From NCBI GenBank assembly GCA_028748945.1, contig JAQTOL010000027.1:1-14856 (forward strand): DNA of 14,856 nucleotides. The letters run 5' to 3'. A program made the translations under genes and the position numbers. A model generated the notes under the pieces. That model searched no databases, was not told the origin of the DNA, and saw only the letters and a list, made by a program, of their open reading frames with translations. This stretch comes from Paludibacter sp. (GTDB taxonomy: Bacteria > Bacteroidota > Bacteroidia > Bacteroidales > Paludibacteraceae). Positions 7,226 to 14,856 of this stretch are shown here, in pieces. How positions within the stretch are numbered: position 1 is the first letter of the stretch; every line of letters starts with the position of its first letter.

Positions 7226-7266
7226 ACGCGAAAATAAAAGCCAAATGAAGACTTCTATTTTCGCGT
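7226..7266 (-). terminator. Hairpin between the first SurA-like gene and the lipoprotein gene
   Basis: An 11-bp perfect stem (ACGCGAAAATA, 7226-7236, with its complement at 7256-7266) and a 19-nt loop lie 10 nt after the stop of the upstream gene. On the minus strand the stem ends in CGCG followed by TTTTCATTTC, so it resembles a terminator. No promoter was found between it and the lipoprotein gene, so it may instead act as a partial terminator or mRNA-stability element within an operon. Confidence 0.6.
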
Positions 7267-7276
7267 AGTAATATTA

Positions 7277-9223
7277 TTAGTTTTGCTTAACGGTTTTCAA
7301 AACAGCCTGGTTGATCACAACCGGATATTTTGCCCGCAATGCTTTAATCCATTCTTTTTCCAAAAATTCCTGATAATCGGCAGTTACCAACCCACGAACA
7401 TCGGTGTAGTCTTCGGGTGTATTGTTTAGCATTTTCCCGACTAAGAAAACATAAGGATAGTCTGTGGAAGGAACCAATTTATCTTTTGTCTTGAATATCT
7501 CATTATCAACTACTTTGTTGTCACCTTTGACAAATAGTCCTTTTTCAATTTTCACATATTGAATACTATCATTCAAACGGCTGGTCAGATATTTATCAAT
7601 CGAATCGTTTTTTGATTTGCTTACAATCGATTTGGCTGCCTTAAATGTAGCTTTGTCCTTGCACCAGATGACACGTCCTTTGTAATGTGGTTCTTTCCAG
7701 GTATAGTCTGCTTTATGCTCATCGAAATACTTCGCTAATCCTTCGGTATCCTTCGAGGCTTTTTCCCATACTTCATTATTGCTTACGTCGAACAACAAAA
7801 TGCCATCGTGATATTCATTCATCAGGAACCGGAAATCATCATATTTCTTTTCCAGTTGCGTATCCTCGTAAGCCATTAATTCGCTGTCAACATAGGCATT
7901 CAGTTTTTGATCAATCATTTCGGAGGCAATGCTTTCATCGGAAGTGCTGTTTTTCTTCAAATAATTGGCGAAATCGGCTTGCGAGTAATTTTTACCGGCA
8001 AAGCTGAAAAGCGGTTTATTCAATTTGGCAGCTTCTGCTATAAATGTAGAATCGCTCAACTTACGGTTGGTTGCTATTGTATAAAATTCCTGCAGGTTTG
8101 GGTTAATCAGTTGATACTTGTATTCCGCCTTTAATTTTCGTAAGAATGATTCTTTTCCAAGATTTGCACGTTCATCGCGTTTCACTCTTCGTTCCAGATC
8201 GGCTTTCACATTATCAAATGTATCTAACCCTTTTTTGTCGAGCAACTTGATGATATGCCATCCGTAAGCTGATTGAACAGGTTTACTCACATCACCGATA
8301 TTTTTCAGGGCAAAAGCTGCCGTTTCAAATTCAGGAACCATACGTCCGGTACCAAACCAGGGTAATTCTCCTTTTTTTACCGAAGAACCTTTGTCCTGAG
8401 AATATTTCTCAGCCAGCGTACCGAAGTCATCTCCTGCTAAAATACGTTGGTATAAGGAGTCAATCTCTGCTTTGGCTTTTTTATTTGTCGCTTCATCATC
8501 TTTGGCTGTAAATTTCATTATGTGTGCCACTAAAATCTCCCCTAAAGAATTACGACGGGCATGAACTTTAATAATATGATAACCAAAAGCCGAACGCACC
8601 ACTTTTGAAAGCGAGCCTACAGCTGTATTGTATGCCATTGTCTCGAAAGGATATACAGTGCGGAATGCCGAAATATAACCAATATGACCGCCATTCTCAG
8701 CAGCCGAAGGGTCTTCGGAAACTTCCCTGGCAACTTTAGCGAAATCTTCTCCCTTTTGCAAGCGTTTCATAACAGACTGTATCGTATTCCAGGCTTTCAA
8801 TGTATCGGCCGGAGTAGCGTTTTGTGGTATGCGAATAAGAATATGACTCACATCGACATCTTCTTTCATTCGGTTATATGCTTCCTGTAAAACAGCGTCA
8901 TCTACTTTCGAATCCGTCAGATAGGGTTTGGTTAATTGTGAACGATATCCGGCTAATTCAGTAATAAAAGATTTTGTCGTATCAATCCCCTGGGCTTCCG
9001 CTTCTTCAACTTTTAATTTGAAGTTTACAAATAAATCAACATATTCATCCAATGTTTTTTTATCTAACGAATTGTTTGTGTTGTTTTTATTGTAGATATA
9101 TTCAAATTCCGACCGAAGGACAGGTTTACTATTTATGGTCATAAGCACAGGATCGTTTGTTTGTGCTACAAGGTTGCCGGCAAAAATAAGAAATGCAAAA
9201 ATTCTAATTACTGATGGTTTCAT
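7277..9223 (-). CDS. SurA/PpiD-like peptidyl-prolyl cis-trans isomerase with two parvulin domains
   Basis: The start is at the ATG at 9223 (648 residues), because a signal peptide begins there (MKPSVIRIFAFLIFAGNLVA, then Gln-Thr) and the upstream frame is unlike a protein. Residues 25-120 form a SurA-type N-terminal region. Parvulin domain 1 (about 123-222) has SHILIRIP, ENGGHIGYISAF and FGYHIIKV. Domain 2 (about 231-330) has AHIMKF, KKGELPWFGTGRMVPEFETA and YGWHIIKL. Both keep the conserved His and Gly motifs, unlike the two neighbouring paralogues, so this is the likeliest active isomerase of the cluster. The C-terminal half (340-648) is helical and charged without a domain I can name. It should act in the periplasm on outer-membrane protein folding. 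It is the first gene of the cluster and diverges from guaB. Confidence 0.88.
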   Translation of the reverse strand: MKPSVIRIFAFLIFAGNLVAQTNDPVLMTINSKPVLRSEFEYIYNKNNTNNSLDKKTLDEYVDLFVNFKLKVEEAEAQGIDTTKSFITELAGYRSQLTKPYLTDSKVDDAVLQEAYNRMKEDVDVSHILIRIPQNATPADTLKAWNTIQSVMKRLQKGEDFAKVAREVSEDPSAAENGGHIGYISAFRTVYPFETMAYNTAVGSLSKVVRSAFGYHIIKVHARRNSLGEILVAHIMKFTAKDDEATNKKAKAEIDSLYQRILAGDDFGTLAEKYSQDKGSSVKKGELPWFGTGRMVPEFETAAFALKNIGDVSKPVQSAYGWHIIKLLDKKGLDTFDNVKADLERRVKRDERANLGKESFLRKLKAEYKYQLINPNLQEFYTIATNRKLSDSTFIAEAAKLNKPLFSFAGKNYSQADFANYLKKNSTSDESIASEMIDQKLNAYVDSELMAYEDTQLEKKYDDFRFLMNEYHDGILLFDVSNNEVWEKASKDTEGLAKYFDEHKADYTWKEPHYKGRVIWCKDKATFKAAKSIVSKSKNDSIDKYLTSRLNDSIQYVKIEKGLFVKGDNKVVDNEIFKTKDKLVPSTDYPYVFLVGKMLNNTPEDYTDVRGLVTADYQEFLEKEWIKALRAKYPVVINQAVLKTVKQN

Positions 9224-9335
9224 AAATTGATTTAAATGTTTATATAAACTTAGCTTAGATTTAACAGTGCTGAATCTATCGGGATTTAAACGGTATATTA
9301 CTTGTTTTGTTATATAATAACTCAAAAATGCTTCG

Positions 9336-9343
9336 CAAAGTTA
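9336..9343 (-). promoter_or_regulatory. Candidate -7 element of the first SurA-like gene
   Basis: The minus strand reads TAACTTTG, matching TAnnTTTG, about 113 nt upstream of the ATG at 9223. No TTG is present at the usual -33 distance. It lies upstream of the possible longer reading frame (start near 9325), so it does not itself decide the start. Confidence 0.35.
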
Positions 9344-9508
9344 TAATTTAAAATCTGAAATGAATAAAAAGCGAACTGAATTTTAGTAATTATTAATCGA
9401 AAGTTAGAGGTCGTAGGATTCACTCCAAACATTATTGTCAACAAAAAATTATAATATCATATTGTTTTCAATCGATAAGTTCAGAAATTTGAAGAATATG
9501 AAAAATAC

Positions 9509-9539
9509 TTGACTGGTATTTGAATTTTGGCTATCTTTG
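9509..9539 (+). promoter_or_regulatory. guaB promoter
   Basis: TTG (9509-9511) and TATCTTTG (9532-9539) are separated by 20 nt, a near-ideal Bacteroidetes promoter. Transcription should start near 9546, leaving a leader of only about 19 nt before the ATG at 9565. This rules out the upstream TTG at 9520 as the start. Confidence 0.8.
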
Positions 9540-9564
9540 CAAAACTTTTATTCTACCCCTCAAT

Positions 9565-11070
9565 ATGGCACATATTTTAAACGATATTTCCAGAACTTTC
9601 AGTGAATATCTATTGATTCCGGGATTAACTACCAAGGAATGTAATCCGGGAAATATTTCACTGAGGACCCCACTGGTGAAATTCAAAAAAGGGGAAACGG
9701 CTCCTATTTCACTCAACACACCTTTTGTTTCAGCTATCATGCAATCGGTTTCTGACCACAAAATGGCTATCGCACTTGCACGGAACGGAGGGCTTTCATT
9801 TATTTATGGTTCCCAGGATATTGAAACACAGGTAGAAATGGTGTCCAAAGTAAAAATGTTTAAGGCAGGTTTTGTTGTGAGTAATGCCAACCTGACTCCT
9901 GAAAACACATTAAGCGATGTCATTGCATTGAAAGAAAGATCCGGACATGGTACAATCGGAGTAACTGATGATGGATCATCACAGGGTAAATTACTCGGCA
10001 TAGTAACAGGACGTGATTATCGTATAACCCGTGATAATCTCGATACTAAGGTTAAAGAGTTTATGACTCCGTTTTCAAAACTGGTTACCGGAGAGTTTGG
10101 AATATCTATTGGCGAAGCCAACGATATCATTTGGGATCATAAATTAAATTGTTTACCCATCATTGATAAAGACCAAAACCTCAAGTTTTTTGTATTCCGT
10201 AAGGACTACGAAAACCACAAGGCCAATCCCAACGAACTTTCGGACGACAATATGAAACTGTTAGTGGGTGCCGGTATTAATACCCGGGATTATAAAGCTC
10301 GTGTTCCCGCGTTGCTTGAAGCCGGTGTAGATGTTATGTGTATCGATTCTTCCGATGGTTTTTCAGTTTATCAAAAAGAAACCATTGAATATATTAAAAC
10401 CTCTTTTGGCGAGCATGTGAAAGTAGGTGCCGGAAATGTGGTGGACAGGGATGGATTTCTTTACCTGGCCGAAGCAGGAGCCGATTTTGTAAAAGTTGGT
10501 GTTGGTGGTGGTTCTATCTGTATTACCCGTGAGCAGAAAGGGATTGGACGGGGTCAGGCTACAGCTTTGATTGAAGTGGCTGAAGCCCGCGACGAGTATT
10601 TCCAGAAAACCGGAGTCTATGTTCCAATTTGCTCTGATGGTGGGATCGTACAGGATTATCACATGGTGCTGGCAATGGCTATGGGAGCCGACTTTCTGAT
10701 GATGGGACGTTATTTTGCCCGTTTTGACGAAAGCCCGACCCGAAAACTGATGGTAAACGGTAACTACATGAAAGAGTATTGGGGCGAAGGTTCAAACCGT
10801 GCACGTAACTGGCAACGTTATGATATGGGCGGAAGTGAGAACCTGAAGTTTGAAGAAGGTGTGGACAGTTTTGTTCCTTATGCCGGAAAACTAAAAGATA
10901 ACCTGGACATTACACTGGGAAAAATTAAATCAACGCTGAGCAGTTGTGGAGTTATCAATCTTGATGATTTAAAACATAATGCCAAAATCACATTGGTTTC
11001 TTCCACCAGCATCATCGAAGGTGGTGCTCACGATGTGGTGGTAAAAGATACTAGAAATACCAGTAACTAG
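9565..11070 (+). CDS. guaB: IMP dehydrogenase, Tritrichomonas-like type
   Basis: The 501-residue enzyme oxidises IMP to XMP with NAD+, the committed step of GMP synthesis. The start at 9565 is fixed by the promoter overlapping the longer frame and by residue numbering. A (beta/alpha)8 barrel (about 1-100 and 225-490) is interrupted by a CBS-pair (Bateman) domain (about 105-220). Catalytic Cys319 lies in [10 protein letters not shown]. The flap carries Arg418-Tyr419 in WQRYDMGG, and EGGAHDV lies near the C-terminus. These numbers equal those of the Tritrichomonas foetus enzyme, and long stretches match it as I recall it ([44 protein letters not shown]). Lys310 and Glu431, the pair linked to mycophenolate resistance in non-human enzymes, are present. 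It is convergent with the Rel gene. Confidence 0.95.
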   Translation: MAHILNDISRTFSEYLLIPGLTTKECNPGNISLRTPLVKFKKGETAPISLNTPFVSAIMQSVSDHKMAIALARNGGLSFIYGSQDIETQVEMVSKVKMFKAGFVVSNANLTPENTLSDVIALKERSGHGTIGVTDDGSSQGKLLGIVTGRDYRITRDNLDTKVKEFMTPFSKLVTGEFGISIGEANDIIWDHKLNCLPIIDKDQNLKFFVFRKDYENHKANPNELSDDNMKLLVGAGINTRDYKARVPALLEAGVDVMCIDSSDGFSVYQKETIEYIKTSFGEHVKVGAGNVVDRDGFLYLAEAGADFVKVGVGGGSICITREQKGIGRGQATALIEVAEARDEYFQKTGVYVPICSDGGIVQDYHMVLAMAMGADFLMMGRYFARFDESPTRKLMVNGNYMKEYWGEGSNRARNWQRYDMGGSENLKFEEGVDSFVPYAGKLKDNLDITLGKIKSTLSSCGVINLDDLKHNAKITLVSSTSIIEGGAHDVVVKDTRNTSN

Positions 11071-11095
11071 TTCACCGGGTTTTAGAGATATAATT

Positions 11096-11148
11096 GAATA
11101 TTAAACGGGCTGAATTTCTTTATTGAAATTCAGCCCGTTTGAATATTC
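11096..11148. terminator. Bidirectional terminator between guaB and the Rel gene
   Basis: A perfect 16-bp stem (AAACGGGCTGAATTTC, 11103-11118, with its complement at 11125-11140) and a 6-nt loop is extended by seven more pairs (11096-11102 with 11142-11148) past one bulged G at 11141. It lies 26 bp after the guaB stop and 10 bp from the Rel stop, and T-rich or A-rich flanks suit both directions. Confidence 0.88.
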
Positions 11149-11157
11149 TGCAGAGAT

Positions 11158-13404
11158 TTATTCCTGAATTCGTTGTACGGAATTTATTTCTTTAATTTTT
11201 ATGATATTCCGGCACAAATTATTTATTTCTTCGGTATCGTGCACGTAAATGCTGAAAAGACCAATGAAAATTCCTGCATTTGTTTCAATATTTATACTGC
11301 TGATATTTACTCCGTAACCATCGGAAATTACTTTGAGGATTTCAATTAAAATACCCTTTTTGTCAATTCCTTTGATTTCAAGCCTTTCTAAAAATGAAAG
11401 CACTTTGTGTGTAGCCCAATCTGCTGAAACGATTCGTTCTCCAAAATTGCTTTTTAGTTTGGCTCCTACCTGACATTGACGTTTATGAATAATTACCGTT
11501 TCGGAGTCATCCACGTAGCCAAATACATCGTCTCCCGGGATGGGTCGGCAACATTCGGCAATTTTATAGGTTTTGCCGGCATTTTCTTCCGTCAGTTTAA
11601 TCGTCTTTTTTCGATCAATTTTAACGTCAGGAGCTACATTTGGAGTTTGTTTATTGTTGTCGGACGAACCACCGAATGGCATCCGAAGGTATTTGACAAA
11701 TACATTTTGGTTTTTAGGCTTAAATGCAATTTTGCGTATTTCATTCAAATTCAAGACTCCTTTTCCAGCCTGTAAAAAGAGTTCGGTTCTTTGCGTTAAA
11801 TTGTAGTAGTTTAAAATCCGGATCATATTCTCATTGTCCGGAAGTAATTTCATACCGGCCAGTAAATCTTCAATGAGTTTTTGTCCATCGGAAATAAAGG
11901 ATTTTTCTTCCTTTTTAAACAATGCCTTAAGTTTGCTTTTTGCCCTTGCTGTTGTCACATAATCGAGCCATTCAACCTGTGGTGTTTGTTTTTTTGTAGT
12001 AAGAATTTCAATCTGGTCACCACTGTTGAGTTTGTAGCTGAGTGGCACCAGTTTGTGATTTACCTTTGCGCCAATACAATGATTCCCGAGGTCGGAGTGA
12101 AGTGAATAAGCAAAATCGAGTGCAGTAGCACCTTGTGCTATTGTTTTTATTTCACCTTTGGGAGTAAAAACAAATATTTCGGAAGCAAAAAGATTTAATT
12201 TAAAGGTATCCATGAAATCAATGGCGTTGGGTTCGGGATGTTCCAACATTTCCTTAATAGATTTCAACCATTTATCCAATTCCGATTCATCGGTTTCGCC
12301 GGTTTCGCCGGCTTTGTATTTCCAATGTGCAGCCAATCCTTTTTCGGCAATATCGTTCATTCGTTCGCTTCGAATCTGGACTTCCACCCATTTGCCATTC
12401 GGTCCCATAACCGTTACATGCAACGCTTCATAGCCATTGGCCTTTGGTGTACTGACCCAATCACGGATTCGTTCGGGATGCGGAGTGTATATTCCGGTGA
12501 TTGCTGAATATAACATCCAACACTGATCTTTTTCAGTCATTCCGGCACGGGGTTTAAAAATGATACGCAGCGCCAGAATGTCGTACACTTCCTCGAACGG
12601 GATATTACGTATCGCCATTTTTTGGGATATGGAATATACGGATTTAATGCGTCCACGAAGTTTAAATTCGTAACCCATTTCAGTCAGTTTTTTATTAATA
12701 GGCTTTGAAAACTCTTCATAAAAGATGTCTCTGGATTCTTTATCCAATTCCAACTGAGTTTCTATGGTCTGATATGTTTCGGGATGTTCGAATTTAAAAC
12801 TGAGGTCTTCCAGTTCGGTTTTAATTGCAAAAAGTCCTAAACGGTGAGCCAGCGGTGCGTAAATATATTGAGTTTCGCCGGCTATTTTAAATTGTTTGGC
12901 AAGTGGCATTGAACCCAGGGTACGCATATTATGAAGGCGGTCGGCAATTTTGATCAGGATAACCCGTATATCTTCCGACATCGTAATCAATAATTTGCGA
13001 AAGTTCTCCGCTTGCAGCGATGCTTTTTCAGCAAAAACCCCACCGGATATTTTAGTTAAGCCATCGACAATCTGAGCAATTTTAGGTCCAAAAAGATTTG
13101 AAATATCTTCAACAGTATAATCGGTATCTTCCACAACATCGTGAAGGAGCGCTGAACAAATCGATGTAGACCCAAGTCCAATTTCGCGAACCACTATCCG
13201 GGCTACAGCCAGCGGATGCATAATGTATGGTTCCCCCGAACGGCGTTTGATGCCTTTATGAGCAGTTTTTGCAAAATTGAATGCTTTGGTGATAAGCTCA
13301 ATTTTTTGTCGGTGGTTAGTATTACTATAATCTTCCAGTAATGCGTCAAATTCATCCTGAATTTGTTGCTCTTCCGAGATTATTTCAACTTGAGTTTGCG
13401 GCAT
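11158..13404 (-). CDS. Bifunctional (p)ppGpp synthetase/hydrolase of the RelA/SpoT family
   Basis: The 748-residue protein has the full long-RSH layout. The HD hydrolase domain (about 33-190) has RRSGEPYIMHP, the HD pair His88-Asp89 in LLHDVVEDT, and ADRLHNMRTL. The synthetase domain (about 245-365) has RIKSVYSI, YDILALRI, GYEALHVTVMGP and VEVQIRS. A TGS domain follows at about 405-470, then a helical and zinc-finger-like region (Cys618, Cys619, His640, Cys644), and a C-terminal ACT domain (about 670-745). The loop that distinguishes bifunctional enzymes (R-x-K-D) from RelA (E-x-D-D) reads Arg312-Ile-Arg-Asp315, the basic form. With an intact HD site this points to a bifunctional Rel making and degrading the stringent-response alarmone. 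The short repeat Gly-Glu-Thr-Gly-Glu-Thr near 366-371 comes from a 9-bp duplication. Confidence 0.95.
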   Translation of the reverse strand: MPQTQVEIISEEQQIQDEFDALLEDYSNTNHRQKIELITKAFNFAKTAHKGIKRRSGEPYIMHPLAVARIVVREIGLGSTSICSALLHDVVEDTDYTVEDISNLFGPKIAQIVDGLTKISGGVFAEKASLQAENFRKLLITMSEDIRVILIKIADRLHNMRTLGSMPLAKQFKIAGETQYIYAPLAHRLGLFAIKTELEDLSFKFEHPETYQTIETQLELDKESRDIFYEEFSKPINKKLTEMGYEFKLRGRIKSVYSISQKMAIRNIPFEEVYDILALRIIFKPRAGMTEKDQCWMLYSAITGIYTPHPERIRDWVSTPKANGYEALHVTVMGPNGKWVEVQIRSERMNDIAEKGLAAHWKYKAGETGETDESELDKWLKSIKEMLEHPEPNAIDFMDTFKLNLFASEIFVFTPKGEIKTIAQGATALDFAYSLHSDLGNHCIGAKVNHKLVPLSYKLNSGDQIEILTTKKQTPQVEWLDYVTTARAKSKLKALFKKEEKSFISDGQKLIEDLLAGMKLLPDNENMIRILNYYNLTQRTELFLQAGKGVLNLNEIRKIAFKPKNQNVFVKYLRMPFGGSSDNNKQTPNVAPDVKIDRKKTIKLTEENAGKTYKIAECCRPIPGDDVFGYVDDSETVIIHKRQCQVGAKLKSNFGERIVSADWATHKVLSFLERLEIKGIDKKGILIEILKVISDGYGVNISSINIETNAGIFIGLFSIYVHDTEEINNLCRNIIKIKEINSVQRIQE

Positions 13405-13414
13405 AAAATATTAG

Positions 13415-13439
13415 TCAACAGTTATCGTTCAACAGTTAT
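13415..13439. repeat. Direct repeat TCAACAGTTAT just upstream of the Rel start
   Basis: The 11-bp sequence occurs at 13415-13425 and again at 13429-13439, 14 bp apart, within about 35 nt of the Rel ATG and inside the predicted leader. It may be a chance slippage duplication or a binding site. Confidence 0.45.
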
Positions 13440-13599
13440 TTCATTTATCCTATAAAGGATATTATAAAAAAGGTTTGTGTTAATGTTCAATCTAAAAAAA
13501 GTAATTTGAATGAATTTATTTAAGTTGACTATAAAAATCAGGTTTTCCAATAATAAGTTCATTAATATACCAGGTAAAAATATTGGTAAAATTGGCTAG

Positions 13600-13629
13600 C
13601 AAAGGTACAAAAAAACAACTTAGTATCAA
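13600..13629 (-). promoter_or_regulatory. Promoter of the Rel gene
   Basis: The minus strand carries TTG (13627-13629) and TACCTTTG (13600-13607) with a 19-nt spacer, an excellent Bacteroidetes promoter. Transcription would begin near 13593, giving a leader of about 190 nt before the ATG at 13404. Confidence 0.75.
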
Positions 13630-13712
13630 TCTTAGTACCTCATTTCAAAAATTGAAAAAATAAACCCGTTTTGTTTACGGTCAATAAAACCGATAATTAA
13701 GTACCCGAAGCT

Positions 13713-13730
13713 ACAGGATCTCCTGTTTTA
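13713..13730. repeat. Small hairpin ACAGGA-TC-TCCTGT followed by TTTT
   Basis: A 6-bp stem with a 2-nt loop is followed by a short T-run on the plus strand. It lies just upstream of the small reading frame at 13733. It is too weak to call a terminator. Confidence 0.25.
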
Positions 13731-13732
13731 AA

Positions 13733-13951
13733 ATGACAAAGTGTTTTATAACAGGATATTTTTTTTCCTTTTACTTATCTAAAATCATCTGTCAAAAATT
13801 AATTCTCAGGAAGAATAATATCTGTAGTAAATTTGATCATTCTTCTAATATAGTAACAGATTTGGATTCCAATAGTTTTCTGCATTGGATAACAGAACTT
13901 ATCAAAATCCAGCATCAAATGATTAGTTTAGCACTGAATACGAAAAAATGA
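13733..13951 (+). CDS. Possible small hypothetical protein, 72 residues
   Basis: An ATG-started frame encodes a protein with a hydrophobic segment at about residues 5-21 (FITGYFFSFYLSKIIC), a charged middle and three Cys residues. I do not recognise it. No promoter of the Bacteroidetes type precedes it, and the surrounding DNA is AT-rich spacer, so it may be spurious or a decayed remnant. Confidence 0.25.
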   Translation: MTKCFITGYFFSFYLSKIICQKLILRKNNICSKFDHSSNIVTDLDSNSFLHWITELIKIQHQMISLALNTKK

Positions 13952-14093
13952 ACCGGAGTAAAAAATGAATGTTTTATGACTTTAATTGAATAAAACCATA
14001 CTATTTGGGAATACCCACCTTAAAATGTATGAGTAAATACGATAGGATATTATGAGATATGATCCATCTGGCAGTTTAGCTCCGTCCGATTTT

Positions 14094-14856
14094 TCAATAA
14101 CCCACCAATAATAACCCGATGTCATTTGAAGCTATCCCGTAATAATCACCGATTAACCTGTTGACCAACACGCCTCCATAGATATATGCACCGTGTTTGA
14201 ATCCATTACTTTCGGCAATGGCCGAACTGATGCTGCCGGAATGACCGATTTTGAGTAAAATCGGTGCAAAGATATTACTGAGTGCCATTGAAGATGTACG
14301 ACCTACCCGGGCTGAGATATTGGGAACGCAATAATGAATAATTCCATGTTTTTCAAAAATGGGATTTTGAAGCGTTCTGCATTCGGATGTCTCAAAACAT
14401 CCTCCCTGGTCCACACTCAAATCGATAATGATAGCTCCGGGCTTCATTGTTTTTACCAGATCTTCTGAAACCATAAACCGTTCGGATCCATTTATGTATC
14501 TTAAATTTCCAATAACTGCATCAGCCGAAGCCAGCGCCTTGAAAAGTACCGTGGGATGAATTACAGAGGTAAAAACCTGTTGACCAAGATAGTGTTGTAT
14601 TTTACGAAGTTTATTGATATCGTGATCGAAAACCTTAACCTGTGCTCCCAATGACAATGCCGAACGGGCAGCTACAGATCCGGCAATTCCGGCACCTAAA
14701 ATCAGGACTTCAGTCGGGCTGAGTCCGGCAACACCACCGAGTAACAGTCCTTTTCCTCCACGTTCGTTACTCATCAGTTCGGCAGCCACTGCTAAAGCGG
14801 TATTTCCTTCAATTTCGGAAATAGAACTCACAACAGGAAAAGCTTTTTGTTCGTCC
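14094..14856 (-). CDS. Alanine dehydrogenase, C-terminal part (start lies beyond the right edge)
   Basis: The frame is open from the window edge to the TGA at 14094-14096, about 253 residues. The GTG at 14831 is internal: the residues before it (DEQKAFPVV) continue smoothly into SSISEIEGNTA, a stretch typical of the family. The NAD-binding Rossmann motif is VLILGAGIAGSVAARSALSL, followed by an acidic Asp at the end of the second strand (VKVFDHD). Further family marks are VIGNLRYI, GAIIIDLSVDQGGCFETSE and HYCVPNISARVGRTSSMALS. The family interconverts alanine with pyruvate and ammonia using NAD+. Roughly the first third, with part of the substrate site, is outside the window. The related PntA transhydrogenase subunit is less likely because of the DQGGCFETS and HYCVPN motifs. 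Confidence 0.88.
   Translation of the reverse strand, partial: DEQKAFPVVSSISEIEGNTALAVAAELMSNERGGKGLLLGGVAGLSPTEVLILGAGIAGSVAARSALSLGAQVKVFDHDINKLRKIQHYLGQQVFTSVIHPTVLFKALASADAVIGNLRYINGSERFMVSEDLVKTMKPGAIIIDLSVDQGGCFETSECRTLQNPIFEKHGIIHYCVPNISARVGRTSSMALSNIFAPILLKIGHSGSISSAIAESNGFKHGAYIYGGVLVNRLIGDYYGIASNDIGLLLVGY

Larger units (their letters stand above)
9224..9564. other. Divergent intergenic region between the first SurA-like gene and guaB
   Basis: This 341-bp AT-rich stretch holds the guaB promoter (9509-9539, plus strand) and a -7-like element for the SurA-like gene (9336-9343, minus strand). I see no RNA gene or small coding region in it. Confidence 0.7.
13405..14093. other. Mostly non-coding region between the alanine dehydrogenase and Rel genes
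   Basis: Apart from the Rel promoter and leader, the direct repeat, a small hairpin and one doubtful short frame, I see no gene in these 689 bp. No convincing terminator follows the alanine dehydrogenase gene; 14045-14065 shows only an imperfect GGAT/ATCC inverted repeat. Confidence 0.55.

Noticed and set aside
9224..9325. N-terminal extension of the first SurA-like protein
   Set aside because: It would bury the signal peptide behind 34 residues with no protein-like features.
11158..13404. Monofunctional RelA
   Set aside because: The HD hydrolase motif is intact and the synthetase loop is the basic R-x-R-D form, not E-x-D-D.
14829..14831. GTG at 14831 as the start of the alanine dehydrogenase gene
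   Set aside because: The frame continues to the window edge with family-typical residues, so the GTG is an internal Val codon.

Overview
The window looks like a chromosomal segment of a Bacteroidetes bacterium, probably a Bacteroidales member related to Paludibacter or Dysgonomonas (inference; no marker gene fixes the genus). Three things support this. The promoters match the Bacteroidetes pattern (-33 TTG, -7 TAnnTTTG). The starts lack clear Shine-Dalgarno sequences and the DNA is AT-rich. The gene set fits too: an OstA_2-type LptA protein, a string of SurA-like chaperones, a bifunctional Rel with an ACT domain, and an AraC regulator with a multi-spanning membrane domain. All complete genes are on the minus strand except guaB.

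Layout. Positions 1-537 hold the 5' end of an outer-membrane beta-barrel/porin-like gene that runs off the left edge. Positions 676-1752 encode a membrane-anchored AraC-family regulator on the same strand. Positions 1931-9223 form an envelope-biogenesis cluster, read right to left: a two-parvulin SurA-like isomerase (7277-9223), a SurA-like lipoprotein (6308-7186), about 1.1 kb of non-coding DNA with two tandem-repeat arrays, a second SurA-like isomerase (3820-5175), and an OstA/LptA-like LPS transport protein (1931-3757) closed by a strong terminator. guaB (IMP dehydrogenase, 9565-11070) diverges from the cluster and converges on a relA/spoT homologue (11158-13404) across a shared hairpin terminator. 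A low-coding gap (13405-14093) separates this from the 3' part of an alanine dehydrogenase gene (14094 to the right edge).

How the genes fit together. The SurA-like proteins would escort outer-membrane proteins, and the LptA-like protein would carry lipopolysaccharide across the periplasm, so the cluster serves outer-membrane assembly. guaB makes XMP for GMP, and Rel makes and degrades (p)ppGpp from GTP/GDP, so these convergent neighbours are linked through guanine-nucleotide metabolism.

Most noteworthy are: (1) two unrelated-looking tandem arrays, 11 x 21 bp with an 84-bp higher-order pattern and 6.7 x 42 bp with a possible hairpin in most units, both in multiples of 21 bp and splitting the envelope cluster; (2) an IMP dehydrogenase that resembles the protozoan Tritrichomonas foetus enzyme down to residue numbering; and (3) complementary loss of key motifs in the two parvulin domains of the second SurA-like protein. 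Upstream extensions of several reading frames were trimmed where promoter elements or signal peptides show that translation starts further in.
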